The position numbers and the translations under genes were made by a program. From JAFAQB01 sp045808425 (GTDB taxonomy: Archaea > Thermoproteota > Nitrososphaeria > Nitrososphaerales > Nitrososphaeraceae), in contig JBJMFM010000234.1 in assembly GCA_045808425.1 (NCBI GenBank), positions 1 to 20,766 of the forward strand: DNA of 20,766 nucleotides. Reading direction: 5' to 3'. Shown piece by piece: positions 6,703 through 14,165 of this stretch; the first letter of the stretch is position 1; each line of letters starts with the position of its first letter. The notes beneath the pieces are model-generated. The model had not been told where the DNA came from and did not search any database. It was given only the letters and a program-made list of their open reading frames with translations.

Positions 6703-7755
6703 CTATAATATTTCGTTTTTTCCATCTATTTTGGCTATGACTCTTCCGTTTCTATTCTTTTTGTCAGTTATTATTCCTATTTGACTGCAAGCCATATTAT
6801 ATTTTTCAAATATACTGATTACAGGATCAATAGAATGTTTTGGAAGTATTATGCAAAATCCTATTCCCATATTAAATGTCCTATACATTTCTTTTGCTTC
6901 GATATGTCCATCTACCTGTATCTGTTTGAATATGCCATGGGTCGCTGGTAAATTGTCAAGTTTATAATCCACTTTCTTATTTAGACGTGTAAGTTTTGTA
7001 AAAGAGCCACCAGTGATATGGGCAAAACCATGAACCGAAATATGTTTTTGCTTCAATATATCCATAACGGGTTTGACATATATTGCAGTAGGAACAAGCA
7101 ACTCTTCTCCCACCGTGCGAATAAGATAAGGTGCCGCATCATCAATAGAATATTTTGAAAAAAGAACTTTACGAGCTAGTGTATAGCCGTTTGAATGCAG
7201 CCCACTGCTTTCTACTCCCAAAATTATGTCGCCAACCTTGATTTTATCACCTAATACTAGATTGGACTTATCAGTTACTCCAAGCACCGTACCAGCCAAG
7301 TCAAATGCATTTTTATTCATACCATCAATTAGATCAGGCAAAATCGCAGTCTCTCCTCCAATTATTGCCATATCAGATTGTTTTGCTCCTTTGACCAGAC
7401 CTTTTGTAATCTGTCGTACAAGGTGATTGTTTGTGGAGTTCAATGCAATGTAATCTATAAACGCAAGTGGATATGCACCAACACAGATTATGTCATTGAC
7501 ATTCATTGCAATACAATCAATTCCTATGCTATCAAAACGTCTCATCATTTGAGCTACAATTAACTTTGTCCCTACTCCATCAGAATGCATTGCAAGGACT
7601 GTCGAACCAATATCGATTAAACCTGCATAGTGTCCAAAACCTGAAATAACCTTTCCCAAAGCAGGAAAGGGATGGGTAACAGAAATGGTATCACCAATTG
7701 ATTTTTGGACTCGGAGGATCTTTTTCACATCAATCCCTACACGACTGTAGGTCAT
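6703..7755 (-). CDS. purM: Phosphoribosylformylglycinamidine cyclo-ligase (AIR synthetase)
   Basis: From ATG 7755 the product has 350 residues, as usual for PurM. It catalyses the ATP-dependent ring closure of FGAM to aminoimidazole ribotide, step five of cytosolic purine synthesis. Family motifs appear in order: HSDGVGTK (57-64) for ATP binding, NVNDIICVGAYPLAFIDY, GGETAILPDL (133-142), the glycine-rich SSGLHSNGYTLAR (183-195), and GFAHITGGS (243-251). The frame extends six codons to a TTG at 7773; ATG 7755 is preferred, though a TATA-like CATTTATTAG box about 35 bp before 7773 does not settle it. The gene stands alone, flanked by long spacers, with no other pur gene in view. All expected motifs are intact, so it should be functional. 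Confidence 0.95.
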   Translation of the reverse strand: MTYSRVGIDVKKILRVQKSIGDTISVTHPFPALGKVISGFGHYAGLIDIGSTVLAMHSDGVGTKLIVAQMMRRFDSIGIDCIAMNVNDIICVGAYPLAFIDYIALNSTNNHLVRQITKGLVKGAKQSDMAIIGGETAILPDLIDGMNKNAFDLAGTVLGVTDKSNLVLGDKIKVGDIILGVESSGLHSNGYTLARKVLFSKYSIDDAAPYLIRTVGEELLVPTAIYVKPVMDILKQKHISVHGFAHITGGSFTKLTRLNKKVDYKLDNLPATHGIFKQIQVDGHIEAKEMYRTFNMGIGFCIILPKHSIDPVISIFEKYNMACSQIGIITDKKNRNGRVIAKIDGKNEIL

Positions 7756-7773
7756 TCTATCATTTGATTTCAA

Positions 7774-8319
7774 ATCGGCTGCTGATAAGTAAAAGGTCTA
7801 ATTCTAATAAATGTTGCAAGATTATATTGCACATGATTTTATCGAAATTGAATTAATTTGATATCGACTTAAAATAATATGTCTTCAAAGCAGATGCTCT
7901 AAAAATACAAGAGTAGATTTATTGGAATTGGGAGTGATTAAAGTGGACATTTACCTCAAACTTCACTATGATTGATTGCATCTCTTTTTTTAAACACAAT
8001 TTACATCCTTTCACGTTTGAGGTACAACCTAGGAATATACTATATATGACATTATATATCTGTCTCTGGTACTGATTCAAAATTTAGGATACTCATTATA
8101 TCTGTTCTAGATGTAATGCAAAGAACGTTAAATTCCAGTGATAAAACTTTTAGTGTTACATGTCTTCAATTACTTAAATGTGCTAACCACAATTTTAGTT
8201 GGAGAGTAATTTGGATGTTATATTACATATGTCTCTGCTTGTCATCGCAACAATAACAACAGCAGTAATGGCGGAAAAATAATTTGATAGAAAATACGAT
8301 ACCCCTTCTAATCGTTCTA
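7774..8319. other. 546-bp intergenic stretch with a long inverted repeat
   Basis: This spacer separates taw1 (upstream on the same strand) from purM. It holds the 10-bp inverted repeat listed separately and a 46-codon frame at 8116-8256 (+) that lacks a recognisable domain. I see no tRNA, CRISPR or confident promoter beyond the TATA-like box of purM near 7803-7812. Confidence 0.5.
7952..8024. repeat. Perfect 10-bp inverted repeat, 53-base spacer
   Basis: TACCTCAAAC (7952-7961) is repeated as its exact reverse complement GTTTGAGGTA (8015-8024). The spacer is AT-rich with a T-tract. The arms are long and mixed in composition, unlike chance AT palindromes nearby. Possible roles are a structured RNA, paired protein-binding sites, or ends of a tiny element; no flanking target duplication was seen. 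Confidence 0.5.
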
Positions 8320-9342
8320 TTAGTTGATATCGATCCACCTGTCAATATATCGTTTTTGATTTTGCAATACTACTATTCTTGAAATTTCACTCTCATCCAT
8401 TATAGAAAATCCGGACATTTTTCTGCATAATTCATTTGAAAATTTTTGGACTTCATTCATTTCGAGCATACTATCTTTCTTGAGACGTTGTATTGACATT
8501 CCTATGTGCATATAGGACTTCAATTCAACAAAATGTGGATTACCTTGCAACATGATTTCAGCGAATTCATTGACAAACTGGGGATTTTCGTTATAATCTC
8601 TGATCAATGTCATTCTCAGAACGGTTCTCGTATTTACATCGGCAAGAAAGTGTAGACTTTTCAACCATCTTTCCCATGCATCATTGTGGCGTGGTCGATT
8701 AATACGGTAAAACATCTTCCGATTTGATGCATTTGTAGATAGATATAATTGCGTGGGTAAGGCATCTTCGTCAGCCAATCTTTCGAGCATCTGAGGTTCT
8801 TGACCATTAGTTACAAGAAATATTGATTTTGTAGCTTTCAGACTTTTTAGATATTTGATTAATTGTGGTAGCTTAGGATACATAGTTGGTTCCCCAGATA
8901 ATGAAATTGCATAATGCGTGGGTAACAGTGATTCATCTAACTTTTTCTTGTTGTTCTTGGTATCCCCATAGAAACCAACAATTAGCTTTTTCCTCTCTTC
9001 TATTAAATTTTCAACAATTACGTCAGGTTCGTCCACTAATTCTAATGGCATTTCTAATGTGTCATAAAATTCAGTTGGCCTCCAACAATAAACACATCGA
9101 TTTTCACAGTTCATAGCAGTTGGAGTCATTTCCATACATCTATGAGTGGAGATCCCATAAAACTTGTGTTTATAACAATTACCTTGATCAGCAAAAGATT
9201 TTTTTGTCCAATGGCAAAGCTCAACAGCAGAATGGTTGAATACCCCATATTTTGCCCTTCGTAGTTTTGACTTTGTTTGTGGTGTTATCTGTATGAGGTT
9301 TTCTTGGGTCGTGTGTGAAATATATTCATCAGAGCAGCTCAT
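8320..9342 (-). CDS. taw1: 4-demethylwyosine synthase (archaeal TYW1)
   Basis: The 340-residue product is a radical SAM enzyme that condenses pyruvate with N1-methylguanosine-37 of tRNA-Phe to make the tricyclic base 4-demethylwyosine. The SAM-cluster motif CENRCVYC gives Cys79, Cys83 and Cys86. Three further cysteines, Cys43, Cys56 and Cys69, are spaced by 13 and 13 residues and lie 10 before the motif, which matches the ligands of the second [4Fe-4S] cluster of archaeal TYW1. Other family signatures are EMTPTAMNC, SLSGEPTMYPKL (147-158), LVTNGQ, LYLSTNA and NPHFVELKSYMHIG. There is no flavodoxin domain, as in archaeal rather than eukaryotic enzymes. ATG 9342 is preceded at leaderless spacing by a TATA-like box. 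The later wyosine genes are not in this window. Confidence 0.95.
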   Translation of the reverse strand: MSCSDEYISHTTQENLIQITPQTKSKLRRAKYGVFNHSAVELCHWTKKSFADQGNCYKHKFYGISTHRCMEMTPTAMNCENRCVYCWRPTEFYDTLEMPLELVDEPDVIVENLIEERKKLIVGFYGDTKNNKKKLDESLLPTHYAISLSGEPTMYPKLPQLIKYLKSLKATKSIFLVTNGQEPQMLERLADEDALPTQLYLSTNASNRKMFYRINRPRHNDAWERWLKSLHFLADVNTRTVLRMTLIRDYNENPQFVNEFAEIMLQGNPHFVELKSYMHIGMSIQRLKKDSMLEMNEVQKFSNELCRKMSGFSIMDESEISRIVVLQNQKRYIDRWIDIN

Positions 9343-9366
9343 TTGCTGGTTTACGACTACGAATTG

Positions 9367-9374
9367 AATTTAAA
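9367..9374 (-). promoter_or_regulatory. TATA-like box of taw1
   Basis: The reverse strand reads TTTAAATT, centred 28 bp before ATG 9342. The spacing predicts a transcript that begins at or next to the start codon. Confidence 0.45.
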
Positions 9375-9673
9375 CCTTACACTAGACTACTAGGACTCTT
9401 ACAGGAATACATCAAGTGCGGAAAGAAGATTTGTGAAGAATTACATGAACCTTACTACTTAATGGAAATATACTGATGCTAGTAGAACGGCAACAAATGT
9501 GATCAGAATATAACTGTACGATGAGTTACATAAGATAAAGGGTAATTTTTCTAAAATCTTATGCAACTAGACATAATATCTCTTTTTGAGACCTAGGCAG
9601 TATTTCTCCTTCCCTATATATCAGCAGCAGAATAGACCTATAGGTAAGAGAAGATATAGAGATATATTATAAT
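9375..9673. other. Divergent promoter region between taw1 and the Rieske gene
   Basis: About 300 bp separate the taw1 box from the Rieske start. CTATATAT at 9614-9621 could be the TATA box of the Rieske gene, giving a leader of roughly 30 bases, and ACCTATAGGT (9634-9643) is a 10-bp palindrome next to the predicted transcript start. No open frame of note. Confidence 0.35.
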
Positions 9674-11605
9674 ATGTTGTCAAAAACCGACAATCATAAT
9701 TATGTATATGCTGCCAACATTAAGGCTATAGAAGCTGCTGGTGGTTGTTTATCTGTCAGTATTGGAAACCATACTATCGCAATTTTCATTTATGGTTCTA
9801 AGATATATGCTGTGGATAATCGCTGTCCGCATATGGGCTTTCCTCTAAACCAAGGCACTGTTAAAGACGGTATCCTCACATGCCATTGGCATCATGCACG
9901 ATTTGATCTTATGAACGGAGGAACATTTGATCAATGGGCCGGTGACGTTACTTCTTTTCCAGTAGAAGTTCGTAATGAAAACGAGGTTTGGATAGATATT
10001 TTACCTGCGGTAATAGATGATGCTGATTCCTCTTCCTACTATCATTTACAAAATGGACTGAAACGAAACATTCCATTAATGATCGCAAAGACAGTCATTG
10101 CAATGTTAGGTGATGTTGCGAGTAATAATAAAGAAGAGGCTACTAATGAAAAAGAACACATTGATAATGGACTAAATGCATTTCGTGTTGGTCTTGATTT
10201 TGGTAGTCATTACAAACAATCTGGATGGGGTCAGGGCTTAACGATACATACTTGCATGATGAATATTACCCCTTACCTTGATACTGAAGACATACCTTAT
10301 GCTCTATATCACGGTCTTTCTTCAGTAGCACAGGACTGTGCTACTATGCCGCCACGTTTTAAAATCTCTCCATTACCGCAGCCTTGGCCAGATTTGTCTA
10401 CACTTAAACGCTGGTTCAGACAGTTCATTGAATCTCGTGATGCACAAGCTGCAGAAAGATGTATAGTTACTGCTGTGAGGCTTGATGCTAATAGTTCTCA
10501 GATATCTGATATGCTTTTCGCTGCAGCTACTGACCATCGTTACCTTGACCTTGGACATGTTCTGGATTTTACCAATAAAGCATTAGAAGCACTTGATGCA
10601 GTTGGATGGGATAATAACAATAAAGACCTAGCAGAGTCAGTATTGAGCAGCCTAGTATCTGGATATGCTAATGCTGAAAGAATGGAAGAATCTAATTCAT
10701 GGCGATATCCGATAGATTTGATTGATATCCTTGAAAAGGCCTTCAAAAAATTGTCTATAGTTTTGAATAATGGTAGTAGAAGAAGAGGAGGACAGGCAGG
10801 CGAAGGCAGTGGAATAAGAACAAGGAACCAGAGAATAAACCAGCTAATCCCAGTGTTATTAGGCGATGATCCTCAGTTAATCGTAAACTCGTTATTAGAT
10901 GCCTTAAGTCAAGGTACTACTGAAGAAGAGTTGGCCAGTATAGTAGCCTATGCTGCAGCCAACCGTATAGTACAATTCCATACTCGCAATGAATTAAGTG
11001 ACTGGGATGCTGTATTGCATACATTTACCTATGCTAACGCTGTACATCAGGGCTTAAGAAGAGTAGCTACTCAAGAATTATTGCGAGGTGTGTTTGATGG
11101 TGCAATGAGAGTTTATCTTAATCGCTTTCTGAATGTTCCACCAGCACCATTACCAAAGCCGAGAAAGAAAATGGAAAAAAACATCAGCAGCAATCATGAT
11201 GATAGTACATTTAAAGAAGACGACCAAGAGATAGTGCTAAAAGAAGAACTTTTATCACTTCTAGATAAGCAACAGCAAGTAAACCAAGCAGGACAGTTAG
11301 TCGTAGATTATCTTTATAATAACGGAAAGCCGGATCGACTTTTAGCCGCAATTGGAAAGGCTTTGCTACGTGAAGATCGTAACTTTCATTCTATCCAGAT
11401 GATAGAAGCAGCATTCAGACAGTATTCTTTTATATCGTATAATGATGATGATGACGAGGATAATAATAGCACAATAAGAGGAGCATACATATTATTAGTT
11501 GCAGCAGCAAGATACTTATCAGCACATTCACCGACAATGCGTTCACAAGGACATACTTATCAGATTGCCAATCAGCTGTACCATGGAGAACATCTGTTTG
11601 AATGA
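9674..11605 (+). CDS. Rieske [2Fe-2S] protein fused to a large helical domain
   Basis: The product has 643 residues. Residues about 15-110 form a Rieske ferredoxin-like domain with both cluster motifs: CPHMGFPLNQG (Cys51, His53) and CHWHHARFDL (Cys70, His73). This type resembles the soluble ferredoxin of dioxygenase systems or nitrite-reductase small subunits. The remaining 530 residues are mostly helical and histidine-rich, with GSHY (His179), YHGL (His213), DHRYLDLGHVLD (His288, His295), VQFHTRNE (His436) and LHTFTYANAVHQGL (His449, His458). Rieske proteins with such a C-terminal part occur in several bacteria and archaea. The histidine pattern recalls the questin-oxidase-like family, but that is uncertain. 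I infer a redox enzyme in which the Rieske centre passes electrons to a second site. There is no signal peptide or membrane span, so it is cytosolic. Low-complexity acidic stretches (about 500-520, 590-598) look like linkers. Confidence 0.88.
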   Translation: MLSKTDNHNYVYAANIKAIEAAGGCLSVSIGNHTIAIFIYGSKIYAVDNRCPHMGFPLNQGTVKDGILTCHWHHARFDLMNGGTFDQWAGDVTSFPVEVRNENEVWIDILPAVIDDADSSSYYHLQNGLKRNIPLMIAKTVIAMLGDVASNNKEEATNEKEHIDNGLNAFRVGLDFGSHYKQSGWGQGLTIHTCMMNITPYLDTEDIPYALYHGLSSVAQDCATMPPRFKISPLPQPWPDLSTLKRWFRQFIESRDAQAAERCIVTAVRLDANSSQISDMLFAAATDHRYLDLGHVLDFTNKALEALDAVGWDNNNKDLAESVLSSLVSGYANAERMEESNSWRYPIDLIDILEKAFKKLSIVLNNGSRRRGGQAGEGSGIRTRNQRINQLIPVLLGDDPQLIVNSLLDALSQGTTEEELASIVAYAAANRIVQFHTRNELSDWDAVLHTFTYANAVHQGLRRVATQELLRGVFDGAMRVYLNRFLNVPPAPLPKPRKKMEKNISSNHDDSTFKEDDQEIVLKEELLSLLDKQQQVNQAGQLVVDYLYNNGKPDRLLAAIGKALLREDRNFHSIQMIEAAFRQYSFISYNDDDDEDNNSTIRGAYILLVAAARYLSAHSPTMRSQGHTYQIANQLYHGEHLFE

Positions 11606-11768
11606 GGATGTCGGTAATAAACCAAGATGTTTAAAACAGAATAAAACAGAAACCTATCTTCAATATCATCGCTTTTTACTGCAAAGATTCAGTTAAAGTG
11701 GTAATCAAGGAATAATAATAATGTGGTAACTCTTGATTTGTTACATAACTTAAAGAACAACTTTTAGC

Positions 11769-12003
11769 ATGGCTGAGATAGATTGGAATGAATTGATAGG
11801 ATCAAAAAAGTTAGCCAGGGCTTGCGATAAGCATTCTTATGGAAATGTGATGGCATAATATGATGATAATATAATAATAGAAGGTGCTACAATAAAATCA
11901 CATGAATATATAAGTTCCAAAATCAAATGTAGATCGTTATGATGGAAATGATCTTTATCTTAACATTACTCGTGATGATATGATTTTAAATTTTGATTTC
12001 TGA
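11769..12003 (+). pseudogene. PRC-barrel / DUF2171-like gene, nonsense plus frameshift
   Basis: ATG 11769 begins a frame reading MAEIDWNELIG, then a TAA at 11856-11858 (codon 30). The same frame resumes with YDDNIIIEGATIKSHEY, and near 11927-11931 the reading shifts by one base to continue VDRYDGNDLYLNITRDD and end at TGA 12001-12003. Read together this is a complete small PRC-barrel-like protein of about 77 residues (the IG...G-V, YIPKSKV-YDG and LYLNI-RDE signatures of the family), of the kind seen in many archaea with a presumed binding or scaffolding role. Two independent lesions mean it is no longer translated as one protein. A TATA-like CATAACTT about 25 bp before the ATG remains. Sequencing error could explain one lesion but hardly both. 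Confidence 0.8.
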
Positions 12004-12534
12004 GATCTAAGTGTAAATTATTATCAGTAACATCATAAATTATATAATTTGTTGTCATCATCATTGTCATGTCTTATCTGTTTAGTTCATAGTAAATTAT
12101 CTTGATTAGTAATATGTTTCTTCCAATTGTTTTCTTGTTGTTATATGATTCTCAGGTACAACTTATAGTCTTATCTCCACTACTATAGTATTTTTGTAAA
12201 AAAGCAGAGATTATTGAAATATACTTCAAACAAATTGGAGTGAATTTATGAAAGGTGACTGCAGCAGTATTGCATATTATTTCAGTTTCTAAAGCTCATG
12301 ATCGAACTGGAATATTTTAGTAGAGGATCCATGAATTGTAACTATTGTGACTGCTGTCGCTGCATATGATTATATTTGCTTGTTATTTGTTGTTATGTCT
12401 ATGCTTTGCTCTGATTGTAATTTATTATTATACTGACTTCTAACTTTGATATTAGTAAAACTGACATTGTTTGGTCTATCTACTTGACTTCTCATGCAAA
12501 TTCAAGTCCATTTATTGCTAGATGTGTTATTCTT
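12004..12534. other. AT-rich stretch, no supported gene
   Basis: Both strands are densely interrupted by stops. A 25-codon reverse-strand piece near 12290-12370 has a protein-like composition but no start codon. No RNA gene or repeat was recognised. Given the broken genes on either side it may be old coding debris. Confidence 0.4.
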
Positions 12535-12717
12535 CTATATATAAAGAACGAAATTGTACTCGGGCTGTGTTACTTTAACATCATAGGTTGCATGTCCTAT
12601 CCCATTATTAGAAACTCCAAAAGTGATGCTTTTATAGTATAGTCGTGCTGTAATTTTGGTATATCCCTTCAAAGACGGTGTATTTATTATATCTCCCCTG
12701 ATGCCATCAGAGCTTAG
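12535..12717 (-). pseudogene. Possible gene remnant without a start codon
   Basis: The reverse strand is open for about 60 codons between a TAA (12718-12720) and a TAG (12535-12537). The translation includes SLKGYTKITARLYYK, ITFGVSNNGIGHATYD and VKVTQPEYNFVLYI, an alternating beta-like pattern typical of real protein. No ATG, GTG or TTG lies near its beginning. I do not recognise the family. It could be the C-terminal end of a lost gene, or a chance open stretch. Confidence 0.25.
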
Positions 12718-12808
12718 TTAAAAGGAAAAAATTTATTCTTATTGAAATTACTCTGGATATTCCTTTCTGTAGCAGATCAGCCGATATTATAAGACAAACA
12801 TAAAATAA

Positions 12809-12925
12809 TTAAACTATGCTAATGGTTACCGCATAACAAAAGATAGAACCATTAATGAGTCAATTCTGATTAACGACTTCACAAAAATAGCAGAAAGAAT
12901 TACTTCAGTAACATATAAAGTCTAA
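12809..12925 (+). pseudogene. Possible short C-terminal gene remnant
   Basis: This frame is open from just after a TAA (12806-12808) to TAA 12923-12925 and reads NGYRITKDRTINESI then LINDFTKIAERITSVTYKV. The amphipathic, balanced composition is coding-like, but there is no start codon in frame and only 38 codons. Family not recognised. Confidence 0.2.
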
Positions 12926-13125
12926 TATTAATAATTGAAAATTCAAAAATAGTTTATACATAAATAATGCTAATAATAGTTTAACGTAAGCAAAATATAT
13001 CGAATATACATTTTATATGAAAATATTGTAAATACCATGACTAATAATAAACATATATGTGTGTGCCCTAGTCTATTCGAGCAACATATACAAAGAATCA
13101 GTATTTTCACAACAGCCTTTAGTAT

Positions 13126-13350
13126 ATGCCCAAAAATGTAGGCGATTCACTAAAATCAATAGCCACTGTGAGTGTGAACAAATATTTTTTGACGTATTCA
13201 TAAACCATTGAAAAAAGACAATTCGAAATAAGAAATATTGTTAGGGTTTTCACGCATGATGATGACGCACAAAGAGATCTAGGACTGGAAAATATAGTAG
13301 GTAATTTGATGAGTGCCGAATACTGGGTAGGTAGACAAATTAAGGCATAG
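13126..13350 (+). pseudogene. Small gene broken by an in-frame TAA
   Basis: ATG 13126 starts MPKNVGDSLKSIATVSVNKY, reaches TAA at 13201-13203 (codon 26), and the same frame continues without shift for 48 more codons, including IRNIVRVFTHDDDAQRDLGL, ENIVGNLMSAEYWVGRQIKA, to TAG 13348-13350. The total would be 73 residues. The second part is clearly protein-like, with charged and hydrophobic residues well spaced for helices. One base change would restore a whole gene. I do not recognise the family. No strong TATA box is seen at leaderless distance. Confidence 0.55.
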
Positions 13351-13442
13351 ACTAAGTCAACAAATGCGAGATAATGTGTATCATTCTTTTAGTATGGTAA
13401 AAACATCTGCTCATATTTTCAAATATGTTGCTAATGTAGTGA

Positions 13443-13634
13443 AGTCTCAGCACTAATGTAAATAGAGTCTTAACGCTTATTATTGTAACATCTACACCCG
13501 TGCCGCCGCCATTACCATTTGGGTTGTACGAAGAAATATGGATCAATAGTATTTGAAATATGGAAGAGGAAGAACAATTCAGTAAATATAAGAAGCATAA
13601 GTATGATAATATCCGCAAACAGGGGAAGACATGA
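13443..13634 (+). pseudogene. Possible small membrane-protein remnant with in-frame TGA
   Basis: The frame after a TGA at 13440-13442 runs NVNRVLTLIIVTSTPVPPPL, PFGLYEEIWINSI, then TGA at 13554-13556, then NMEEEEQFSKYKKHKYDN and ends at TGA 13632-13634. A hydrophobic segment, a proline-rich turn and a charged, lysine-rich tail suggest a small membrane-associated protein. There is no start codon in frame. The opposite strand is open over the same region, but its translation is less protein-like. Confidence 0.3.
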
Positions 13635-13701
13635 TTGTAATACCTGTAATAAGATCTTTTGAATTTGATCGCCCAAGAAAAACTGAGTGAAAATAAGAAC
13701 A

Positions 13702-13712
13702 TTTTTTTATAA
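13702..13712 (+). promoter_or_regulatory. TATA-like box of the interrupted single-span membrane protein
   Basis: TTTTTTATAAT at 13702-13712 is centred 24 bp before ATG 13731, the spacing of a leaderless archaeal gene. The promoter appears intact although the reading frame is not. Confidence 0.45.
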
Positions 13713-13730
13713 TGTGTCCAATAATATATT

Positions 13731-13898
13731 ATGGGAGCGGCATGTTTGGCTAGCTTTGCCATCTTAGCAGGTGGAATAGCGGCATTATATGGATTAGATT
13801 AGTATAAAAATAGAAAACAAAGTAAAAAGTCAACTAAGAAGTTGGTAGTAGAAGAAGATTATACTACAAAAGAACCAATTGCTGAACAATTAGCCTAA
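13731..13898 (+). pseudogene. Single-span membrane protein gene interrupted by TAG
   Basis: ATG 13731 encodes MGAACLASFAILAGGIAALY plus GLD, then TAG (13800-13802, codon 24), and the same frame continues YKNRKQSKKSTKKLVVEEDY and on to TAA 13896-13898. The whole 54-codon frame is a textbook small membrane protein: an N-terminal hydrophobic helix (residues 2-22), then a strongly basic cytoplasmic stretch, then an acidic tail. The TAG falls exactly between helix and basic tail. The likeliest reading is a nonsense mutation. The shortened 23-residue peptide could still be made and insert in the membrane. Amber readthrough cannot be excluded from the sequence but has no support here. A TATA-like box is correctly placed. 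Confidence 0.55.
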
Positions 13899-14165
13899 CG
13901 AGTATCTCAGAAATCACGATCAAATGTATTCAGTAGCTGATGGTATTATATAGCATAACATCTATAATGCAACGAAACTATTCACATTGCCAAAGCATAC
14001 AACTCGTTAATGTAATTGCTTATTCGCTTCAACGATCGATGTATTCTATAATCAACTAACAATAAATTAGTAAAGTCTTAGAGCTTAGATGAGAATAAGA
14101 ATCTAATCAGTAGGTCTACCTTTTTGTAAGGGTATGTATCTGAAAATAACAGTCGAGCTACTATT
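13899..14165 (+). other. Spacer upstream of the NIF3-family gene
   Basis: About 267 bp without a supported frame. TGAAAATAAC at 14141-14150 is the only weak TATA-like candidate near the NIF3-family start. No hairpin of note. Confidence 0.35.

Noticed and set aside
8116..8256. 46-codon forward frame upstream of purM
   Set aside because: No domain, no clear promoter, cysteine- and leucine-rich end typical of chance frames.
13352..13762. A 136-codon reverse-strand open frame
   Set aside because: Its translation is rich in Tyr, Ile, Leu, Ser and Cys as in translated AT-rich spacer, it covers the promoter and start of the forward membrane-protein frame, and it has no recognisable domain or promoter.
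11769..13898. Stop-codon recoding (readthrough or selenocysteine/pyrrolysine) as a common explanation of the broken small frames
   Set aside because: All three stop codons are involved, one frame also has a frameshift, and no shared downstream structure is visible. Independent loss-of-function mutations are simpler.
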